DNA from: Maridesulfovibrio sp.
Lineage (GTDB): Bacteria > Desulfobacterota > Desulfovibrionia > Desulfovibrionales > Desulfovibrionaceae
Assembly: GCF_963676065.1 (NCBI RefSeq)
Contig: NZ_OY780933.1
Coordinates: 2,706,122-2,770,121 of the forward strand
Direction of reading: 5' to 3'
DNA: 64,000 nucleotides
Positions 59,941 through 64,000 of this stretch are shown piece by piece. Under the pieces are notes generated by a model. That model searched no databases. It was not told the origin of the DNA and was given only the letters and a program-made list of their open reading frames with translations. Position numbers and translations under genes: made by a program. The first letter of the stretch is position 1; the number at the start of each line of letters is the position of its first letter.

Positions 59941-61602
59941 ATGGAGATATGTGGTGCTGAATTGGTTATTAAGCTTTTGGAACAACAGGGGATTAAAATT
60001 ATATGCGGTATCCCCGGAGGTTCCAATCTTCCCATTTACGATGCCTTACGGGACAGCTCGATAAGGCATATACTTGCCCGTCATGAGCAGGGTGCGGGAT
60101 TTATGGCTCAGGGCATGGCTCGTACAACAGGAAAAGCAGCCGTCTGTATGGGCACATCCGGTCCGGGTGTAACCAATCTGCTGACCGCCATTGCCGATGC
60201 GCGGCTTGACTCAATTCCGGTTGTAGCCATTACCGGGCAGGTTACAAGTTCCCTTATCGGCACCGATGCCTTTCAGGAGGTTGATACTTACGGATTGACC
60301 ATTCCCATTACCAAACACAATTTTCTGGTTCAGTCCGCCGCTGATCTGCTGGAAATTATTCCCGAGGCGTTTCGTCTTGCGGAATCCGGCCGTCCCGGTC
60401 CGGTTGTTGTGGATATTCCCAAAGATGTTCAGAAAGAGATAATTGAAATTTCCGGTCTTCCGAAACCGGCAGGGGAAATCCAACCCGCAAAATGTGATCA
60501 GGGGCAGATTCAGCAGGCTATATCCATGATCAACAATGCCCGTAGGCCGGTTATCTATGCGGGTGGCGGCGTAGTTGCCGCGAATGCTTCCGCTGATCTG
60601 GTAAAGTTCGCGCGTAAGAATTCCATTCCCGTAGTTACAACGCTCATGGGGCTTGGGGCGTTCCCGCATGATGATCCCAATTATCTGGGAATGCTTGGTA
60701 TGCACGGTTCACGTTCTACAAATATGATTATGGAAGAGGCTGACCTGATCATTGCGCTTGGAGTACGTTTTGACGACCGTGCTGTCGGCAAGGCTTGCGA
60801 ATTCTGCAAGCATGCTGATATCCTGCATATTGATATAGACAGGTCCGAGATCGGGAAGATCAAATCTTCCAACCTTTCCATTGTAGGCGATGTGGGCCAC
60901 GTCCTGTGCGAGCTGATTGAGAATGTTGACTCGTCCATCAGGATAGGATGGAGCGCCCGTCTGGCATCGCTGCGTATGATGCATCCTGATGTTCGGCCGG
61001 ACGAAGATGACACCTTCCATCCTCTTAATATCATCCGGGTAATGGGTGAAACCCTGCCTGCTGATGCGATTATCACTACAGATGTAGGCCAGCATCAGAT
61101 GTGGGTCGCGCAGGGTTATCCTTTCCGCGAACCGCGTACCCTGCTTACTTCAGGCGGTTTGGGAACCATGGGTTTCGGTCTGCCTAATGCCATTGGAGCA
61201 GCACTGGCAAAGCCTGATAAAAAGGTTGTCTGCGTAAGTGGTGATGGTTCATTTTTGATGAATATTCAGGAACTTGCAACTTTAGCAGAGCAACATCTTA
61301 ACGTTAAGGTGTTAATAATGAACAACAATCGTCTGGGACTGGTTCGCCAGCAGCAGGAATTGTTTTTTGAAGAGCGGTATTTTGCATCGAGCTTTGAAAG
61401 CAATCCGGATTTCGCGTCGATTGCCAAAGGATTCGGGATAGCTGCTTTCGACCTTGGTGAACAGGAAAATCCGAAATTGTTTCTGCGTAAAATTCTGGGT
61501 CAGGATGGGCCGTGTGTAATCAACATCCCCATCGGTTTTGAAAACAAGGTTTTTCCGATGGTTCCGCCGGAGTGCGCCAACCGGGAAATGATAGGGGGTT
61601 AG
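59941..61602 (+). CDS. ilvB: Acetolactate synthase, large catalytic subunit
   Basis: A 553-residue ThDP-dependent enzyme that makes acetolactate or acetohydroxybutyrate in branched-chain amino-acid synthesis. Motifs are the catalytic glutamate region RHEQGAGFMAQGMA, TSGPGVTNL, the FAD-region RFDDRAVG, and the ThDP site GDGSFLMNIQELATL ending NN. ATG at 59941 is preferred over GTG two codons earlier because GAGGG lies seven bases before it. It is controlled by the upstream attenuator and paired with ilvN. Confidence 0.96.
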   Translation: MEICGAELVIKLLEQQGIKIICGIPGGSNLPIYDALRDSSIRHILARHEQGAGFMAQGMARTTGKAAVCMGTSGPGVTNLLTAIADARLDSIPVVAITGQVTSSLIGTDAFQEVDTYGLTIPITKHNFLVQSAADLLEIIPEAFRLAESGRPGPVVVDIPKDVQKEIIEISGLPKPAGEIQPAKCDQGQIQQAISMINNARRPVIYAGGGVVAANASADLVKFARKNSIPVVTTLMGLGAFPHDDPNYLGMLGMHGSRSTNMIMEEADLIIALGVRFDDRAVGKACEFCKHADILHIDIDRSEIGKIKSSNLSIVGDVGHVLCELIENVDSSIRIGWSARLASLRMMHPDVRPDEDDTFHPLNIIRVMGETLPADAIITTDVGQHQMWVAQGYPFREPRTLLTSGGLGTMGFGLPNAIGAALAKPDKKVVCVSGDGSFLMNIQELATLAEQHLNVKVLIMNNNRLGLVRQQQELFFEERYFASSFESNPDFASIAKGFGIAAFDLGEQENPKLFLRKILGQDGPCVINIPIGFENKVFPMVPPECANREMIGG

Positions 61603-61604
61603 TC

Positions 61605-61877
61605 ATGTGTAAGCATAATTATGTAATTGATCTGTTGGTACGTAACCATGCCGGGGTAATGAGCCAGATTACGGGACTTTTCTCCCGGCGCAATTTCAAT
61701 CTGGAGGGAATCGTCTGCGGCCCTGTCGGTGAGGGCAGGGAAAGCCGCATGATTTTGACTGTCGCAGACGACAGCAAGCTTGAACAGATAGTGTTGCAGC
61801 TTGAAAAATTATATGACGTACTGGAAGTAAATCAGGTTCAAAATCATCCGCTGACGGAAGTCTTTCACCAGCTTTAA
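61605..61877 (+). CDS. ilvN: Acetolactate synthase, small regulatory subunit
   Basis: A 90-residue ACT-domain subunit that supports activity and valine inhibition. VIDLLVRNHAGVMSQITGLF and RNFNLEGIVCG are the ACT ligand-site strand and helix. The ATG at 61605 has AGGGGG upstream and lies two bases after the ilvB stop; a longer frame starting inside ilvB is ignored. It is short, like the E. coli IlvN form, without the second domain of longer IlvH. Confidence 0.95.
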   Translation: MCKHNYVIDLLVRNHAGVMSQITGLFSRRNFNLEGIVCGPVGEGRESRMILTVADDSKLEQIVLQLEKLYDVLEVNQVQNHPLTEVFHQL

Positions 61878-61880
61878 TAA

Positions 61881-61920
61881 GAAAAGGGACGGAGTAACTT
61901 TCCGTCCCTTTTCTTTGTTT
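61881..61920. terminator. Bidirectional terminator after ilvN
   Basis: A perfect 13-bp stem (61881-61893 with 61901-61913, loop GTAACTT) is followed by TTTGTTT. It also ends the convergent exported-protein gene. Confidence 0.88.
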
Positions 61921-61936
61921 GTAACAGTTTTCGATT

Positions 61937-62533
61937 TTATTTAGAAATATCCGCCGGGCTAATCTGTACATTGTCCAGCGCCCATAATTCGGTTTTTCGG
62001 CCGGTGAGGAATCCCTTGAATTTAATCTTAAGGGAACCGTTTGTTACTTCTGAGGCAGGGATCTTCACGGTTAGGGGTTCTATCCAGTATGCGCGCTTCT
62101 TGGGACCCACCCGGACCAGACCTTCATTGCCAACGGGCCGGGAGTCGTCATTATCTATAAGAGTGCATGGGAAATGAGTCATGTTCAATAGATCCGGCCC
62201 GTCGACGATTGATACGATAAACTTATCCGCCAGCTTTCCCTCGTTGTCCCATGATCCTACAAAGATCATATCGAATTTGAGTTCAAGATCGGTTCCTGCC
62301 GGGAGTCCATTCAAAGTAAGTACTGCCTGGGAAGGAAAACGTTTGTTGCGGTTGTTGAAAAGGCCGAGTCTGCGTTTTTCTCCTACCGTAAATGTTTTAC
62401 GGGGAGACCAGTCTTTGGAAACGTTGTTTTTACTGAAAGAGTACGTCTTGATTGGCTGAGAATCTGCGGAAGCCGGACCAACGGACAGAAAGACACACGA
62501 GCAGAATAAAGCAAAAAATATTAATTTTTTCAT
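61937..62533 (-). CDS. Exported beta-rich protein of unknown function
   Basis: A 198-residue protein with a signal peptide (MKKLIFFALFCSCVFLSVGP, cleavage near ASA). The mature part is beta-rich with TFTVGEKRRLGLFNNRNK, AVLTLNGLPAGTDLELKFDM and a final LWALDNVQIS, which is the closing strand typical of jelly-roll carbohydrate-binding or hydrolase-associated domains. No catalytic motif is seen. It starts four bases after the stop of the DAC-like gene, so the two are one operon. Confidence 0.7.
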   Translation of the reverse strand: MKKLIFFALFCSCVFLSVGPASADSQPIKTYSFSKNNVSKDWSPRKTFTVGEKRRLGLFNNRNKRFPSQAVLTLNGLPAGTDLELKFDMIFVGSWDNEGKLADKFIVSIVDGPDLLNMTHFPCTLIDNDDSRPVGNEGLVRVGPKKRAYWIEPLTVKIPASEVTNGSLKIKFKGFLTGRKTELWALDNVQISPADISK

Positions 62534-62537
62534 TTAA

Positions 62538-63980
62538 TTAATCCTTTAAATATTCCTCAATCCATTTATCAAAAGTCGGTGGAGTGCTCACGCATGAAAA
62601 GAGCTGTTTCCATTCACATATGGCTGTCAGTTCCACCCCGCGCTGGATGATTGATACGGGTTTATCTGCGGAAACCACTATTACGATAAGGTTGTCGTGC
62701 TTGGCTGTGAAGCGCAGGGCGGAATTGAACCTTGCTCCTCTGGCCCTATTTTCACCGGATACAGCTTTGCCGTCCAGCAGGCAGGCGAAGCCATGCAGTT
62801 TAAGATCCTTGCAGATATGAACCGCGCCATCAAGCTTGGTAAGGGAACGGGCCAGTCCGCGTATTTCCGGTTCGTGAAGGTCGAGCGGTTCTTCAAGTTT
62901 CTGCCCGGCTATCCTGACCGGTTCGTCATTAAAGTCCAGTACCAGCGTGCAGCCGTGGCTGCGGTGGTTCGCGGTGGAAATCATCTGGGTGACCAACTGG
63001 AAAAGGTGATGCCGGATGTCGGGATCAAGGTCCTGTTCAAGGAGGTATTCTTCCAGATGAACGAGATTCGGTTTATAGTTGGTTGACGAAAATTTAGCAT
63101 CCGCAAAACTGCATACTGGCTCACCGCCCAGATATACGAGTCCCCAATCCCCTTTGAACTGTGCGGAGATGGAGTTGTTGGTCGGTGGAACGGCCGCGAT
63201 TCCTACTACACACCTGCCGTCTGAGACCAGCTTGCGGCTTGATCTTTCCACGGACTGGAGCAGCTTGCGCACGTGTTTGTGGTTTTTCAGGGCAGGGCGT
63301 TCTTTTTCCGGGAATTTTGCCATGTACGTGATTGAATCAAGTTCAGAAGATTCAATAAAAATAAGTTCGCCTCGTGCCCATGCGCCTTCTTCGCGGGTTT
63401 TGGAAATACCCATTACCGCGTCCAGAATGGGGTAAACCCTCAACTGTGTATCCCAGCCCATGATTCTGTTACGTTGATCGACTATGTAATCGCGAACGGC
63501 ATGAGTCGAATATTCCCGCAACAGGTGTCCTGAACTGTCGATGCGCAGTATATTCTGAGTAGCAAAATCCTGCGAAAGCAGCAGGGCCGCGTATTCCATC
63601 CAGCTTTCAGTGGGGCCGATGGAGCACATGTCCGGGTGCTGTTCGGTAAACCAGCATTGATAGAAAATGCTGCTGGAGCGCGCACTGCAGGCTATAAGAC
63701 CTGCAAGGGCAAGATCTTTCGAGCGGATAACTTCAATGAGTCTGGTATTGTCATCATGATTGCTTCCTTTGCGCCATTCCTGTGAATCAAGAAAATATTC
63801 CTTGAGTTTGGGCTGATGGTCACGCAGCAGATCCTGTGGATCATAAATGCGCAACGGATCGTCAGGAGTCACCGCGTATATCAGGGCGGTCCGGCTATTT
63901 GACGAAAAGTGCGAAAGTCCGTCGCGCAGGCCGTCCATAATGTGAAAAATACACAGGTTGGCAAAGGATTCTGAACTCAT
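62538..63980 (-). CDS. Protein with atypical diadenylate cyclase-like (DAC) domain
   Basis: A 480-residue soluble protein. The first 340 residues are unassigned alpha/beta sequence. The C-terminal part (about 360-450) matches the DisA_N/DAC fold: LDGAVHICKDLKLHGFACLL (DGA at 384-386) and GARFNSAL (R417), then VIVVSADKPVSII. In DisA the motifs are DGA and RHR 33 residues apart; here the spacing is the same but RHR is RFN. Cyclase activity is therefore doubtful and nucleotide sensing is an alternative. I know related DACN-type proteins only as computational families. Confidence 0.78.
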   Translation of the reverse strand: MSSESFANLCIFHIMDGLRDGLSHFSSNSRTALIYAVTPDDPLRIYDPQDLLRDHQPKLKEYFLDSQEWRKGSNHDDNTRLIEVIRSKDLALAGLIACSARSSSIFYQCWFTEQHPDMCSIGPTESWMEYAALLLSQDFATQNILRIDSSGHLLREYSTHAVRDYIVDQRNRIMGWDTQLRVYPILDAVMGISKTREEGAWARGELIFIESSELDSITYMAKFPEKERPALKNHKHVRKLLQSVERSSRKLVSDGRCVVGIAAVPPTNNSISAQFKGDWGLVYLGGEPVCSFADAKFSSTNYKPNLVHLEEYLLEQDLDPDIRHHLFQLVTQMISTANHRSHGCTLVLDFNDEPVRIAGQKLEEPLDLHEPEIRGLARSLTKLDGAVHICKDLKLHGFACLLDGKAVSGENRARGARFNSALRFTAKHDNLIVIVVSADKPVSIIQRGVELTAICEWKQLFSCVSTPPTFDKWIEEYLKD

Positions 63981-64000
63981 AGAATAATCCGCTGTTGAAG

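Noticed and set aside
1..64000. tRNA, rRNA, CRISPR, insertion sequence or prophage
   Set aside because: I saw no cloverleaf in the gaps, no regular short direct repeats, and no transposase or integrase motif in any frame.

Overview
The window reads as chromosome of a marine, Desulfovibrio-like sulfate reducer (Maridesulfovibrio/Desulfovibrio type). The inference rests on moderate GC, an Rnf operon headed by a decaheme cytochrome c, two polar amino-acid ABC systems, many two-component and cyclic-dinucleotide proteins, and GTG/TTG starts with clear Shine-Dalgarno sites. I see no tRNA, rRNA, CRISPR array, insertion sequence or prophage.

Layout. 1-1608: dTDP-rhamnose genes (rfbB, partial rfbD). 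1719-6827: housekeeping and signalling (TrmL-like methyltransferase, RidA, Gate-domain membrane protein, STAS protein, response regulator-histidine kinase, PilZ). 6914-12437: two complete polar amino-acid ABC transporters in opposite orientation, with a 55-residue zinc ribbon between them. 12601-21670: hybrid kinase, AI-2E-type membrane protein, degenerate 5'-nucleotidase, MltA, metallo-hydrolase, FmdB-type zinc ribbon, a protein with nine 27-residue repeats and a coiled-coil membrane protein. 21725-28574: rnfCDGEAB behind a decaheme cytochrome. 28902-40578: alkaline phosphatase, YibE/F, a HAD-like lipoprotein, a thioredoxin-reductase-like protein, HD, Tim44-like, HPt, HD-GYP, MerR-like, RHH-like and PqqD-like proteins. 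40752-51183: five-gene membrane operon (FtsX permease, ABC ATPase, giant M28-FtsX fusion, two large multi-pass membrane proteins). 51370-59627: surface-glycan cluster of five glycosyltransferases with a deacetylase, a histidine phosphatase and a methyltransferase. 59727-61877: ilvBN behind a leader-peptide attenuator. 61937-63980: an exported protein and a protein with an atypical diadenylate-cyclase-like domain.

Most interesting system: the Rnf operon looks rewired. RnfC has both [4Fe-4S] motifs but lacks the glycine-rich GxGGxxFP loop and the NGAECEP segment that form the NADH/FMN site in ordinary RnfC. RnfB instead carries a complete C-terminal GltD-like FAD/NAD(P)H oxidoreductase. RnfD lacks a recognisable SGAT flavinylation motif while RnfG keeps its own. 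My inference is that the pyridine-nucleotide site has moved from RnfC to RnfB, with the decaheme cytochrome serving the periplasmic side.

Other themes. Several enzyme-like proteins have lost catalytic residues: the HD-GYP protein (HD to MN), the HAD-like lipoprotein (DxD to MxE), the 5'-nucleotidase-like protein, the M28 domain and the diadenylate-cyclase-like domain (RHR to RFN). Regulatory structure includes a textbook ilv attenuator, a compact three-way-junction element with a T-run at 37481-37546, and a triple heptamer operator in front of the MerR-like gene.
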